DNA of 64,000 nucleotides from Roseovarius bejariae (GCF_009669325.1 NZ_SZWE01000001.1:62402-126401); one strand, 5' to 3'; shown: positions 16,744-25,986, counted from the stretch's first letter. Notes: a model not told the origin generated them from the sequence alone. Made by a program: numbers and translations.

Positions 16744-17460
16744 ATGAAAAAACTGATCCTCTCCACCGCGGCACTGGCCTTTACCGCCAGCTTCGCCATG
16801 GCACAGGACGTGGTGCGCATGGGCACCGAGGGCGCCTACCCTCCGTGGAACTTCCTCAATGACAACGGCGAGGTCGACGGATTCGAACGTGAGCTTGGCG
16901 ACGAGCTGTGCAAGCGTGCCGAACTCAACTGCGAATGGGTCACGAACGAGTGGGATTCGATCATCCCCAACCTCGTGTCGGGCAACTACGATGTGATCAT
17001 CGCCGGGATGTCCATCACCGACGACCGCGACGAAGTCATCGACTTCACCCAGAACTACACGCCGCCCGACCCCTCGGCCTATGCCGCGATGTCCGATGGC
17101 GTGGACGTTGAAAACGGTGTGATCGCCGCACAAACCGGCACGATTCAGGCCGGGTACGTGGCCGATTCCGGCGCGACGCTGGTCGAATTCGCCTCGCCCG
17201 AGGAAACCCTCGCCGCCGTCCGCAACGGCGAGGCCGACGCGGTTCTGGCCGATAAATCCTTCCTCGCGCCCTTCGTTGATGAAGACCCCGATCTTGTCTT
17301 CACCGGCCCCGATGTACCGCTCGGCGGTGGCGTGGGCATGGGTGTTCGCGAATCCGATACCGAACTGCGCGAGACCTTCGATGCCGCCATCCAGTCGATG
17401 AAAGACGATGGGTCGCTCAACGAGATGATCACCAAGTGGGACGTGTCTTCCACCTTCTGA
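16744..17460 (+). CDS. Polar amino acid ABC transporter periplasmic binding protein
   Basis: 238 residues with a signal peptide MKKLILSTAALAFTASFAMA, cut before QDVVRMG. The mature domain is the SBP_bac_3 fold: GTEGAYPPWNFLNDNGEVDG, FERELGDELCKRAEL, NLVSGNYDVIIAGMSITDDR, EVIDFTQNYTPPDPSAYAAM and a C-terminal FDAAIQSMKDDGSLNEMITKW. The ATG at 16744 has GGGAGAAAC upstream. The Arg in the DDRDE stretch is the usual carboxylate contact of basic or polar amino acid binders; exact ligand not predictable. A GC-rich hairpin follows, probably lowering permease expression relative to this protein. Confidence 0.93.
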   Translation: MKKLILSTAALAFTASFAMAQDVVRMGTEGAYPPWNFLNDNGEVDGFERELGDELCKRAELNCEWVTNEWDSIIPNLVSGNYDVIIAGMSITDDRDEVIDFTQNYTPPDPSAYAAMSDGVDVENGVIAAQTGTIQAGYVADSGATLVEFASPEETLAAVRNGEADAVLADKSFLAPFVDEDPDLVFTGPDVPLGGGVGMGVRESDTELRETFDAAIQSMKDDGSLNEMITKWDVSSTF

Positions 17461-17472
17461 TCCCAAGATCTT

Positions 17473-17500
17473 GACGGAGGCCGCCCCGGCCTCCGTCTTC
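17473..17500 (+). terminator. Attenuating hairpin after the binding-protein gene
   Basis: GACGGAGGC (17473-17481) pairs perfectly with GCCTCCGTC (17489-17497), followed by TTCCTTT. It lies between the binding protein and permease genes, where partial termination is common in ABC operons. Confidence 0.65.
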
Positions 17501-17518
17501 CTTTGCGGGCTGACCTGA

Positions 17519-18403
17519 ATGTTCTCCTACTGTGCTGATCCTGAAACGCTCTCGGGCCTGACATGGCTGTCGTGCTACCTCACGACGGGCAAGCACATGG
17601 CGTTTTACACATCCTTCGGTGTCGTCCTGCTGTTGCTGGCCATCACCGCACCCACGGCGCTTGCTTTCGGCTTTGGCGGGGCGGCGGCGGCCCGCTCGCG
17701 ATTTTTGCCGCTGCAACTCTTCGGCAAGGGCTATATCGCCATCGTGCGCGGCGTGCCCGACATCGCCTTTTTCCTGTTTTTCGTCATCGCCCTCGATCAA
17801 GGTTTCGAATGGATGCGCCACCAAGTGCTTTGCCCCGACTGGGATCAACCCATCCGGCAAGGCAATGATTTCGTCGTCTGCCAGGCCGCCAAGCTGCCCC
17901 TCGGCAACGCACCGCAATGGATTCATGAAACCTATGGCTTCCTGCTGGCTGTGCTGACCTTCGCCATCGTTTTCGGCGCCTTCGCGGCCAATGTCCTTTT
18001 CGGTGCCATGCGCGCCGTGCCCCACGCCCAACTGGAAACCGCCGAGGCCTACGGCATGACCCGTCGGCAAACCTTCTGGCGCATCCTCGTGCCGCAAATG
18101 TGGGTTTATGCCCTGCCCGGCCTCAGCAACCTCTGGATGGTGCTGATCAAGGCCACGCCGCTTTTGTTCCTGCTGGGGGTCGAGGATATCGTCTACTGGG
18201 CGCGCGAACTGGGGGCCACGGCCAACCCGCGCTTCACCCAGTACCCGCACGGCGACTGGCGCATGTGGTACTTCTTCGCGCTGCTGGTCTTCTATCTGGG
18301 CTTTACACGGGTGTCCGAGGTTCTGCTCGAACGCCTGATGCAAAAGCTGACCCACGGCCAAGCCACCACCGGCGGTGAAGCGCAACGAAAGGCCAACGCA
18401 TGA
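17519..18403 (+). CDS. Polar amino acid ABC transporter permease (HisQ type)
   Basis: A 294-residue inner-membrane protein with an early Cys-containing segment, a long first helix (TSFGVVLLLLAITAPTALAF) and the permease EAA loop (ETAEAYGMTRRQTFWRILVP then QMW). The last helix is MWYFFALLVFYLGFTRVSEV. The N-terminal periplasmic loop containing CPDWDQPIRQGNDFVVCQAA is longer than in E. coli HisQ, a feature of the roseobacter group of this family. It overlaps the next permease by ATGA, so the two are translationally coupled. Confidence 0.9.
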   Translation: MFSYCADPETLSGLTWLSCYLTTGKHMAFYTSFGVVLLLLAITAPTALAFGFGGAAAARSRFLPLQLFGKGYIAIVRGVPDIAFFLFFVIALDQGFEWMRHQVLCPDWDQPIRQGNDFVVCQAAKLPLGNAPQWIHETYGFLLAVLTFAIVFGAFAANVLFGAMRAVPHAQLETAEAYGMTRRQTFWRILVPQMWVYALPGLSNLWMVLIKATPLLFLLGVEDIVYWARELGATANPRFTQYPHGDWRMWYFFALLVFYLGFTRVSEVLLERLMQKLTHGQATTGGEAQRKANA

Positions 18404-19206
18404 GCTGCTGGGAAACCATCGCGGATTACGGCTTGCGCAGCCTCGGCATCGGCGAACGCCTGCTGCCGCGTGAAAACTTCACGCTCTGCCAACAGGTAAC
18501 CCTGATCGGCTCCGGCCTTCTGTGGAACATCTACTTCGGCGTACTGGCCCTGTTCAGCGGCTTTTTCCTCGCGACGACCGTGGCCCTCGGCAAGTTCTCG
18601 AAAAACCGGATTCTACGCAAAGCTTCGGAATGGTTCATCTTCGTCTTCCGCGGCTCACCGCTCTTCATCCAGTTCTTCTTCGCCTATTTCGCCTTTCAAT
18701 CGCTAAAGACCGTCGCCCCGATCTTCGATCCCTTCTCGGCGGCATGGCTGGGCGCGCTGATCGTGCTTTTCCTCAACACCGCCGCCTACTCGGGCGAGAT
18801 TTTCTATGGTGCCCTGCGCTCCATTCCCAAGGGCGATGTGGAAGCCGCCGATGCCTATGGCTTCTCGGGTTGGGCGCGGTTCCGCCGGATCATCTGGCCC
18901 ACCATGCTGCGGCTGGCCTGGCCCGCCTACACGAACGAGGCGATCTTCCTGTTTCACGCCACGACGCTTGTCTTCTTCTCGGGCTTTCCGGCGTGGCAAC
19001 AAAGGGGCGATGCGCTCTATTACGCCAGCTACTTTGCCGACAAGACGTTCAACCCCTTCGTCCCCTACCCCATTCTCGCGGGCTATTTCATCCTGCTGAC
19101 GCTGCTGGTCATCGGGTTTTTCGGGCTGATCAACAAACGCCTTAACCGGCACCTGCCGCAAGCGGCCAAGCGCCGGTTAAGGCTTCGCGTCAACCTGATC
19201 CGCTAG
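18400..19206 (+). CDS. Polar amino acid ABC transporter permease (HisM type)
   Basis: 268 residues with several membrane helices (LLWNIYFGVLALFSGFFLAT, LGALIVLFLNTAAYSGEIFY, ILAGYFILLTLLVIGFFGLI). The EAA motif is GDVEAADAYGFSGWARFRRI followed by IWPTMLRLAWP. It pairs with the preceding permease to form the channel. The gene ends 2 bp from the convergent ispG stop, so the two transcripts probably overlap. The Arg-rich C-terminus (QAAKRRLRLRVNLIR) is cytoplasmic. Confidence 0.9.
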   Translation: MSCWETIADYGLRSLGIGERLLPRENFTLCQQVTLIGSGLLWNIYFGVLALFSGFFLATTVALGKFSKNRILRKASEWFIFVFRGSPLFIQFFFAYFAFQSLKTVAPIFDPFSAAWLGALIVLFLNTAAYSGEIFYGALRSIPKGDVEAADAYGFSGWARFRRIIWPTMLRLAWPAYTNEAIFLFHATTLVFFSGFPAWQQRGDALYYASYFADKTFNPFVPYPILAGYFILLTLLVIGFFGLINKRLNRHLPQAAKRRLRLRVNLIR

Positions 19207-19208
19207 GG

Positions 19209-20339
19209 TTATTCCGCCGCCGTGGCCTCGGCCTTGCCTGCCTCGATCTCCTCGGCGCGCTTTTCGACCTGCTCGACGATGTGGTCGATCATCTGGTCGT
19301 TGGTCATCTTGTGGCTGGCCTTCCCGGCCAGATAGACCATCCCGCTGCCCGCGCCACCGCCGGTAAAGCCCACATCGGTCATCAGCGCTTCACCGGGGCC
19401 ATTCACCACACAGCCGATGATGCTCAGGCTCATGGGGGTCTTGATGTGCTCCAACCGCTGCTCCAGTGCTTCGACCGTCTTGATCACGTCAAAGCCTTGC
19501 CGCGCACAGCTTGGACAGGAGATGATATTCACCCCCCGGTGTCGCAGGCCAAGCGATTTCAAAATCTCATAGCCAACCTTCACCTCTTCCACCGGGTCGG
19601 CCGACAGGCTCACGCGCATTGTATCACCAATCCCCATCCACAAAAGCTGCCCCAGCCCGATGGAGGATTTGATCGTCCCGCTCATCAACCCGCCGGCCTC
19701 GGTGATCCCAAGGTGGATGGGCGCGTCACAGGCCTCGGCCAATTGCTGATAGGCGGCAGCGGCCATGAAGACGTCACTGGCTTTCACACTGATCTTGAAG
19801 TCGTGGAAATCGTTATCTTGCAGGATGCGCATATGCTCCATGCCGGACTCGACCATGGCATCGGGGCACGGCTCGCCGTATTTTTCCAAGAGGTGCTTTT
19901 CGAGGCTCCCGGCATTCACCCCGATCCGCATGGAACAGCCATGATCACGCGCTGCTGCGATCACCTCTCGCACACGCTTTTCATCGCCGATATTGCCCGG
20001 GTTGATCCGCAAACAGGCCGCCCCGGCCTCGGCGGCCTCGATCCCGCGACGGTAATGGAAATGAATATCCGCCACGATGGGCACCGGGCTTTCGCGTACG
20101 ATGTCTTTCAACGCGCGGGCACTGGCCTCATCCGGCACAGACACCCGCACGATGTCCGCGCCCACCTCGGCCGCCGCCTGTACCTGGGCCACGGTGGCCG
20201 CGACATCGGTGGTGTCGGTATTGGTCATGGTCTGCACGGAAATTGGTGCATCACCCCCAACCGGCACATTGCCCACATGAATCTGGCGGCTCTTGCGGCG
20301 GTATATATTACGCCACGGACGAATAGGATTGAGCGACAT
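19209..20339 (-). CDS. ispG: 4-hydroxy-3-methylbut-2-enyl diphosphate synthase
   Basis: [4Fe-4S] enzyme of the non-mevalonate isoprenoid pathway, converting MEcPP to HMBPP. The 376-residue protein starts at [20 protein letters not shown]. It contains [44 protein letters not shown] and [10 protein letters not shown]. The cluster ligands are [11 protein letters not shown] and [12 protein letters not shown] (three Cys plus the conserved Glu region). The C-terminal 20 residues are an Ala/Glu tail. The frame runs to 20405, but the ATG at 20339 fits the family. It follows the rodZ-like gene on the same strand, 66 bp away. Confidence 0.97.
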   Translation of the reverse strand: MSLNPIRPWRNIYRRKSRQIHVGNVPVGGDAPISVQTMTNTDTTDVAATVAQVQAAAEVGADIVRVSVPDEASARALKDIVRESPVPIVADIHFHYRRGIEAAEAGAACLRINPGNIGDEKRVREVIAAARDHGCSMRIGVNAGSLEKHLLEKYGEPCPDAMVESGMEHMRILQDNDFHDFKISVKASDVFMAAAAYQQLAEACDAPIHLGITEAGGLMSGTIKSSIGLGQLLWMGIGDTMRVSLSADPVEEVKVGYEILKSLGLRHRGVNIISCPSCARQGFDVIKTVEALEQRLEHIKTPMSLSIIGCVVNGPGEALMTDVGFTGGGAGSGMVYLAGKASHKMTNDQMIDHIVEQVEKRAEEIEAGKAEATAAE

Positions 20340-20405
20340 CAGGCCCCCTTCAGGGATTTGGTACTGTCTTGAGGGGAAAATAGGGCGCTTGACCCCGCGC
20401 TGCAA

Positions 20406-21638
20406 TCACTCAGGCGCAGGCGTCTCCTGCGGCACATCGCCAGCCCGCAATTCCGCCACATAACGCGACAGATCCTCGTCCCGGGTCATGTCCGCCACAT
20501 CGTAGCCCTCGGTCAGGTCCGTTGCGTCCAGCGCCAGATCGGATGTGACCTGTCCACGCGCCCCGGCGGGGCCGTAATGCTGTCCGTTGACGTTGAAATA
20601 GATCGCGCCCGATTCCCCCACACGAAGGGTCGGGGGCTCCTCGGTGGCGGGCACATCCCATGTGTCGCCCGCGTTCATGATGCCCTCGTAGATCACCGTA
20701 CCATCGGCGGCCCGTACACGCACCCATGCCGGGCGTACGGCAACCATCCGAACCCCCGCAGGCGGCGTTTCCAGAACCTGGGGGCTGGGGCGTTCCTGTG
20801 CCTCGGTCACCGCCACATCGATCGACTCGCGGTCGGCCTCAGGCAGGTCGGGGCGCAACAGGCCCACCTGCGCCGGGCTCAGCGTGGAAATCGGCGCATC
20901 CCGTGCCACCATCACCGGCACATCCAGGGCCTCGGGGCGATACAGACGGTCCAGACGCTCCTCGGCCTCCGGTGCGGCAAAGCCACCGGCGACCTGAGCC
21001 TCATCGTTCTCATCCGTTCGTGTCGCGGTTTGCAGCGGGTCGAGATCCGACAAGACGTCGGGCGTGTTCTCAATCGGCGCAACCTGCACGCGCTGCACCT
21101 CGTTCAACACGCTCCATCCGCCATAGCCAATCCCGCCGATCAACGTCAGAAGCACCAAGGCCGACCCGATGGCCCCCGGCTCGATCCGGGCCAGGAAGCT
21201 CTCCGAGGCGGGCACAAAAGGTGTGCTCGGCGACATCAGGGGATCGGTTGATTTCTTCGCCTGCGAGGTCATCCGCGCCGAGGTTTCGGGTTTCCGGCGG
21301 CTTGATGCCTCGGCCGACATGCCATGCGCGGTCGTAAATCCGCTTTCCGCACAGAAGGCCGCAAAAGCACGGTCGGGGTCCATGTTCAGGTATCGCGCAT
21401 AGGACCGCACGTAACCGGGGATAAAGCCGGGCGTATCAAATGCATCGGGGTCGGCGTTTTCAATAGCCGCGATATAGCTTGCCTTGATGCGAAGCTCGCG
21501 TTCGACGTCCAGAAGGGATTTTCCAAGGGTTGCACGCTCACCGCGCATCATGTCGCCAAGGCGAAGCTCAAAATCATCGAACCCGCGCGGTTCAATATCT
21601 TCATCTTCCGGCTTGCGCGAAAAACGGCGCCCTATCAT
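20406..21638 (-). CDS. RodZ-like membrane protein with N-terminal helix-turn-helix and DUF4115
   Basis: 410 residues. Residues about 20-95 form a Xre-type helix-turn-helix (GDMMRGERATLGKSLLDVER, KASYIAAIENADPDAFDTPG, YVRSYARYLNMD). One membrane helix lies near 165-187 (AIGSALVLLTLIGGIGYGGW). After a disordered linker, a C-terminal DUF4115 domain (PAWVRVRAADGTVIYEGIMN, AGDTWDVPATEEPPTLRVGE) ends near 385. This domain order is that of RodZ, which couples the MreB cytoskeleton to cell-wall synthesis in rods. Here the inner segment is long and acidic. It sits upstream of ispG, as in many proteobacteria. Confidence 0.88.
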   Translation of the reverse strand: MIGRRFSRKPEDEDIEPRGFDDFELRLGDMMRGERATLGKSLLDVERELRIKASYIAAIENADPDAFDTPGFIPGYVRSYARYLNMDPDRAFAAFCAESGFTTAHGMSAEASSRRKPETSARMTSQAKKSTDPLMSPSTPFVPASESFLARIEPGAIGSALVLLTLIGGIGYGGWSVLNEVQRVQVAPIENTPDVLSDLDPLQTATRTDENDEAQVAGGFAAPEAEERLDRLYRPEALDVPVMVARDAPISTLSPAQVGLLRPDLPEADRESIDVAVTEAQERPSPQVLETPPAGVRMVAVRPAWVRVRAADGTVIYEGIMNAGDTWDVPATEEPPTLRVGESGAIYFNVNGQHYGPAGARGQVTSDLALDATDLTEGYDVADMTRDEDLSRYVAELRAGDVPQETPAPE

Positions 21639-21750
21639 GCAACCTGCCCCTTAGCGATGCTGCTCACGCTCTACTGTCCCGATTCGAGCGTTTTCACGTT
21701 TGTTTAGTGAATTTTAACACACCGCAAGGGTTTTTGCACCTTTGCCGGGA

Positions 21751-22980
21751 TCACCCGGTTAATTCGGCGCGATTCAGCGCACAATGGCTCCAAAGTTCAT
21801 CCATTGCCCGGATCAAAGCATCCATTTCACCCGGCCCGTGTACCGGCGATGGGGTGAACCGCAAGCGCTCGGTCCCGCGCGGAACGGTCGGGAAATTGAT
21901 CGGTTGTACGTAAATGCCGTAGCCATCCAACAGCATATCCGACAATTTCTTGGTGTGGACCGGGTCGCCCACGATCACCGGCACGATATGGCTGCCGTGG
22001 TCGATCAACGGCAGGCCCATGCCCTTTAGCCGTGTCTTGAGAATCTTGGCCTGCGTCTGATGTTCATCCCGTAGCTTCTGCCCCTCTGCCGTCTTCAGAA
22101 AGGCAACCGAGGCCGTCGCCCCCGCCGCCAGGGTCGGCGCCAGCGAGGTCGAAAAGATGAAACCCGGCGCGTAACTCCTTACCGCATCACACATTTTTGC
22201 AGATGCCGCGATATAGCCACCCATCACGCCATAGGCCTTGGCCAGCGTGCCGTTGATAATGTCCAGACGGTGCATCAGGCGGTCACGTTCACAAATTCCC
22301 GCGCCACGGGCCCCATACATGCCCACGGCATGAACTTCGTCGATATAAGTCAGCGCGCCGAATTCATCGGCCAGATCGCAAATCGCCTCGATCGGCCCGA
22401 AATCGCCATCCATCGAATACACCGATTCAAATGCGATCAGCTTGGGCGCCTTGGGGTCGTCCGCCGCCATCAACTCGCGCAGGTGCTCCACGTCGTTGTG
22501 GCGGAAAATCCGCTTGGCCCCGCCATTGCGGCGCACGCCTTCGATCATCGAGGCATGGTTCAACTCGTCCGAATAGATGATCAGGCCGGGGAACAGCTTG
22601 GGCAGGGTGCTCAGCGTCGCGTCATTGGCGATATAGGCGCTGGTGAACAAAAGCGCGGCTTCCTTGCCGTGCAAATCGGCAAGCTCCGCCTCCAGCCGCT
22701 TGTGATAAACGGTGGTCCCGGAAATGTTCCGCGTCCCGCCCGAGCCCGCGCCGGTGGCGTCAATCGCTTCGTGCATGGCCTCCAGAACCACGGGATGCTG
22801 CCCCATCCCAAGGTAGTCATTACCACACCAGACGGTGATCGGTTGCTCGCTGCCATCGGGCTTGCGCCATGTGGCATGGGGGAACTGGCCCTTCTGGCGT
22901 TCAATGTCGATGAAGGTGCGATACCGCCCTTCCTCATGCAGCTTTGCAATCGCCGCATCCAACTGAGCCGAATAATCCAA
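21751..22980 (-). CDS. hemA: 5-aminolevulinate synthase
   Basis: PLP enzyme condensing glycine and succinyl-CoA to 5-aminolevulinate, the first step of tetrapyrrole synthesis by the C4 (alphaproteobacterial) route. The 409-residue protein contains [57 protein letters not shown] and the PLP Lys in [13 protein letters not shown]. The start is TTG at 22980, with AAGGAGGGG upstream; the frame goes on to 23085, but those residues are not family-like. The C4 route gene beside an FNR-like box at 23126 fits oxygen-regulated haem or bacteriochlorophyll supply. Confidence 0.97.
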   Translation of the reverse strand: MDYSAQLDAAIAKLHEEGRYRTFIDIERQKGQFPHATWRKPDGSEQPITVWCGNDYLGMGQHPVVLEAMHEAIDATGAGSGGTRNISGTTVYHKRLEAELADLHGKEAALLFTSAYIANDATLSTLPKLFPGLIIYSDELNHASMIEGVRRNGGAKRIFRHNDVEHLRELMAADDPKAPKLIAFESVYSMDGDFGPIEAICDLADEFGALTYIDEVHAVGMYGARGAGICERDRLMHRLDIINGTLAKAYGVMGGYIAASAKMCDAVRSYAPGFIFSTSLAPTLAAGATASVAFLKTAEGQKLRDEHQTQAKILKTRLKGMGLPLIDHGSHIVPVIVGDPVHTKKLSDMLLDGYGIYVQPINFPTVPRGTERLRFTPSPVHGPGEMDALIRAMDELWSHCALNRAELTG

Positions 22981-23007
22981 CGGGTTCCCCTCCTTGGTCG
23001 TATCCGC

Positions 23008-23048
23008 ATGAGATTGCCTCTCATACGCCGTAGTCCTCCTCAGGACTA
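23008..23048 (-). other. Two short hairpins in the hemA leader
   Basis: ATGAGATTGCCTCTCAT (arms ATGAGA/TCTCAT) and TAGTCCTCCTCAGGACTA (arms TAGTCCT/AGGACTA) are perfect stems located 28-68 bp upstream of the hemA TTG. They could influence translation initiation or mRNA stability. No known riboswitch was recognised. Confidence 0.4.
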
Positions 23049-23125
23049 ACATATTCATCAACTTAGATGCATATATCGCGCGCACCTCTCACGCAACAGG
23101 TTACAATTTGACGCCCCCATGAGCT

Positions 23126-23139
23126 TTGACTTTGATCAA
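23126..23139. promoter_or_regulatory. FNR/FnrL-type box upstream of hemA
   Basis: TTGAC-TTTG-ATCAA matches TTGAT-N4-ATCAA at 9 of 10 defined positions, about 150 bp upstream of the hemA start and 70 bp upstream of the divergent dipeptidase. FnrL control of hemA is established in Rhodobacter sphaeroides, which makes hemA the likely target. Confidence 0.65.
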
Positions 23140-23207
23140 GTTGCTGGACAGTCCTGTGCGCGCTGTTACCTTCGCGCGAAAATACCACGTATCCGAAGGA
23201 AGCTGCC

Positions 23208-24587
23208 ATGTCCATCGACGCCGTTTTATCCCGCATTGACGACCAATTGCCCGAGGCCACGGACCGCCTGCTGGAGCTTCTGCGCATCCCCTCGATCTCC
23301 ACCGATCCGGCCTATGCCGAGCATTGCCAAAGTGCCGCCGATTGGCTGGTAAAAGACCTGCAAAGCCTTGGCATAAAGGCCGAAAAGCGCCCAACGCCCG
23401 GTCATCCGATGGTCGTGGGTCATGTCGAAGGCCCCGGCCCGCACCTTCTGTTTTACGGCCATTATGACGTGCAGCCGGTCGATCCGCTCGACCTGTGGGA
23501 AAGCGACCCCTTCGATCCGCAACTCGAAGACACCCCCAATGGTCGCGTGATCCGCGGCCGCGGTAGCTCCGACGACAAGGGCCAGCTCATGACCTTCGTC
23601 GAGGCCTGCCGCGCATGGAAAGAAGTCAACGGCACCCTGCCCTGCTCCATCACCTTCTTTTTCGAAGGCGAGGAAGAATCAGGCTCCCCCTCCCTCACGC
23701 CCTTCATGGAAGAAAACGCCGATGAGTTGCGCGCCGATCTGGCGCTGATTTGCGACACCGGCCTGTTCCAGTCGAAAACCCCCGCCATCGTCACCATGCT
23801 GCGCGGCATGCTCTCCGAGGAATTCACCATCACCGGCCCTCGCGTCGATCTGCACTCGGGGTTTTTCGGTGGCCTCGCCATGAACCCGATCCGCGTCATG
23901 TCCAAGGTGCTGGCCGACCTGCACGACGACAAGGGCCGGGTCACCATCCCCGGGTTCTACGATGGCATCCCCGAATTGACAGACGAGGTCCGCCAGCAAT
24001 GGGATGGCCTCGGATTCGACTGGCAAAGCTTCCTTGGCGGCGTCGGCCTGTCGAAACCCGCAGGCGAATCCGACCGCACCCCGCTGGAAATGATCTGGTC
24101 CCGCCCCACGGCCGAGGTCAACGGCATATGGGGCGGCTACACCGGCGATGGCTTCAAGACCGTCCTACCGGCACAGGCCCACGCCAAGATCAGCTTCCGA
24201 CTGGTCGAGGGGCAAGACCCCCTGAAACTGCGCGAGGCCTTCCGCGCCTTCGTGCAATCCCGCCTGCCCGAGGATTGCAGCGTGGACTTCAAAGGCCACG
24301 GTGCATCGCCCGCCTCGATCATGGACAACACCGACCCCGCCTTCGAGGCCGCCCGTCAGGCCCTCTCAGACGAATGGCCCGAGCCTGCCGCCTTCGTCGG
24401 TTGCGGCGGCTCCATCCCCATCGCCGGACACTTCGGCACGATCCTCGGCATGAACGCCATGCTGGTTGGCTTCGGCAAGGATGACGACGCGATCCACTCA
24501 CCCAACGAAAAATACGATCTGGAAAGCTTCCACAAAGGCACCAGAAGCTGGGCACGCATCCTGCACCGCCTGACGCAAGACGCATGA
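23208..24587 (+). CDS. M20-family metallodipeptidase
   Basis: A 459-residue zinc peptidase. Metal and catalytic motifs are FYGHYDVQP (His85, Asp87), RGRGSSDDKG (bridging Asp near 122), and FFEGEEESGS (catalytic Glu and metal Glu near 155-156). A dimerisation lid domain sits in the middle (GYTGDGFKTVLPAQAHAKIS) and GVGFGKDDDAIHSPNEKY gives the last metal His. It resembles the CNDP/ArgE-type dipeptidases that cleave short peptides in the cytoplasm. GAAGGA lies before the ATG. Its stop overlaps the start of the dehalogenase-like gene (ATGA), so the two are co-translated. Confidence 0.9.
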   Translation: MSIDAVLSRIDDQLPEATDRLLELLRIPSISTDPAYAEHCQSAADWLVKDLQSLGIKAEKRPTPGHPMVVGHVEGPGPHLLFYGHYDVQPVDPLDLWESDPFDPQLEDTPNGRVIRGRGSSDDKGQLMTFVEACRAWKEVNGTLPCSITFFFEGEEESGSPSLTPFMEENADELRADLALICDTGLFQSKTPAIVTMLRGMLSEEFTITGPRVDLHSGFFGGLAMNPIRVMSKVLADLHDDKGRVTIPGFYDGIPELTDEVRQQWDGLGFDWQSFLGGVGLSKPAGESDRTPLEMIWSRPTAEVNGIWGGYTGDGFKTVLPAQAHAKISFRLVEGQDPLKLREAFRAFVQSRLPEDCSVDFKGHGASPASIMDNTDPAFEAARQALSDEWPEPAAFVGCGGSIPIAGHFGTILGMNAMLVGFGKDDDAIHSPNEKYDLESFHKGTRSWARILHRLTQDA

Positions 24588-25453
24588 TCATTCCCGGTTT
24601 CACCGATCACAGCGTCACCCTCGCGGGTCAGGACATCGCCTATACCAAGGGCGGCTCCGGCCCGCCGCTGCTTTTGCTGCACGGCTTCCCGCAAACCCGC
24701 GCCATGTGGGCGTCCATCGCGCCCGAACTGGCCAAAACCCATACCGTCATCTGCACCGACCTGCGCGGCTATGGCGCCTCTGGCAAACCACAGGAGGTCA
24801 GCGCATACAGCTTCCGCGCTATGGCCGAGGATATGCGCCTGCTCATGGCCCACTTGGGGCATGAGCACTTCGCCGTCGCGGGCCATGATCGCGGCGGGCG
24901 TGTGACCCACCGGCTGGCGCTTGATGCCCCGCAATGCGTCACCCGGGCCTGCGTGATGGACATCGTACCAACCCATACCCTTCTGTCCGACCTTAAACAG
25001 GCGGTCGCGACGGCCTATTACCACTGGTTCTTTCTGGCCCAGCCCGCACCCTTCCCCGAAACCCTCATCGGTTACGACCCGGACACCTACTATCAATCCT
25101 GCCTTCTGGGTTGGGGCGGTGCGGACCTGTCAGACTTCGACACCGACCAACTCACCGCCTACCGCACCGCATGGCGCGACCCGGACACGATCCGCGGCAT
25201 GTGCAACGATTACCGCGCGACCCTGAGTTTCGACATGGCCCACGACAGCGCCGACCTGACCCAACGGATCAGCTGCCCGACTCTGGTGCTCTATGGCGCC
25301 GATGGGGCCATGGCCAAGCATTACGATGTCTCCGAAACATGGGCCGCCAAATGCACCCAGATGCAGGCCCGGGCCATTCCCGGCGGTCATTTCTTCCCCG
25401 ACACGGCTCCACAGGAAACGACAGCGGCCCTAAAGGCGTTCTTCACCAGTTAA
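24584..25453 (+). CDS. Alpha/beta hydrolase, fluoroacetate/haloacetate dehalogenase type
   Basis: 289 residues. Compared by memory with the fluoroacetate dehalogenase of Rhodopseudomonas palustris, every catalytic residue is kept. The nucleophile is Asp102 in GHDRGGR, with carboxylate-binding Arg103 and Arg106. The acid partner is Asp126 in VMDIVPT, and the base is His269 in PGGHFFPD. The fluoride pocket is His147-Trp148 in YYHWFFLAQPAP and Tyr210 in MCNDYRA. The N-terminus LLLHGFPQTRAMW has the oxyanion. Members hydrolyse the C-F or C-Cl bond of haloacetates, giving glycolate. Function is inferred from residues only. It overlaps the dipeptidase gene by 4 bp. Confidence 0.85.
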   Translation: MIIPGFTDHSVTLAGQDIAYTKGGSGPPLLLLHGFPQTRAMWASIAPELAKTHTVICTDLRGYGASGKPQEVSAYSFRAMAEDMRLLMAHLGHEHFAVAGHDRGGRVTHRLALDAPQCVTRACVMDIVPTHTLLSDLKQAVATAYYHWFFLAQPAPFPETLIGYDPDTYYQSCLLGWGGADLSDFDTDQLTAYRTAWRDPDTIRGMCNDYRATLSFDMAHDSADLTQRISCPTLVLYGADGAMAKHYDVSETWAAKCTQMQARAIPGGHFFPDTAPQETTAALKAFFTS

Positions 25454-25460
25454 GACCACG

Positions 25461-25506
25461 CCGATGTCTTCAAAAGACATCGGACCGAAATCTTTTCAAG
25501 ATTTCG
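25461..25506. repeat. Two adjacent perfect hairpins
   Basis: Hairpin 1: CCGATGTCTT (25461-25470) pairs with AAGACATCGG (25474-25483). Hairpin 2: CGAAATCTT (25486-25494) pairs with AAGATTTCG (25498-25506). Each has a 3-base loop; the two are 2 bases apart. Hairpin 2 overlaps the stop of the small minus-strand gene. No U-run follows on either strand, but the position between convergent genes suggests transcript-end protection. Confidence 0.6.
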
Positions 25507-25717
25507 ACACCGCCCGCGCGCCCTTTGTAAGCGCCAGGGCCCAAGGCCCCGAATGCAGGATCAGATCGAACCAATCCAATCCGCGGTGCAAATCGCCCGC
25601 GACCAGCATCTTCAGCTTTTCCCAGATATGTGGTTCAGGGCTGTAAGGCGCCAATCCCAGTGTCAGCACCATGAATCCCACGATCCACCAAGGAAGCCTG
25701 TCAATGAATCCACCCAT
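25496..25717 (-). CDS. Small inner-membrane protein (73 aa)
   Basis: A 73-residue protein: MGGFIDRLPWWIVGFMVLTL then GLAPYSPEPHIWEKLKMLVA, GDLHRGLDWFDLILHSGPWA. It has an N-terminal helix (WWIVGFMVLTLGLAPY) and a C-terminal amphipathic or membrane part (LILHSGPWALALTKGA). Similar roseobacter proteins, with the PEPH.xEKLxML pattern, are often misnamed RND transporter in databases. The function is unknown. It is the only gene on this strand between two convergent blocks, upstream of tRNA-Asp. Confidence 0.7.
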   Translation of the reverse strand: MGGFIDRLPWWIVGFMVLTLGLAPYSPEPHIWEKLKMLVAGDLHRGLDWFDLILHSGPWALALTKGARAVSKS

Positions 25718-25746
25718 GGGCCTGCTCGCATCGTATTTTGGGAAAA

Positions 25747-25823
25747 TGGCGCGGTTGACGGGGCTCGAACCCGCGACCTCCGGCGTGACAGGCCGGCACT
25801 CTAACCAACTGAGCTACAACCGC
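25747..25823 (-). tRNA. tRNA-Asp (GTC anticodon), copy 1
   Basis: A 77-nt cloverleaf on the minus strand, with acceptor GCGGTTG/CAACCGC, D-arm GTAGCTCAGTTGGTTAGAG, anticodon loop CCTGTCACGCC reading GTC, and T-arm GGTTCGAACCC. CCA is encoded. The copy differs from the second by one base in the D-arm region (aact versus agct on the plus strand). Confidence 0.97.
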
Positions 25824-25986
25824 GCGTGAGGCGCTGATTAAATCACGCCCCCGCCCCCGTCAATGGGCTTTTGGCGGATAAATTCACCGATGCGATACCG
25901 ACATATTCCCGAGGTGCGACAGTCATCGGAAAAACGGGATAACATGCCCGCAACGCTATATCGAATGTCTGGATGATACGCAGCAG

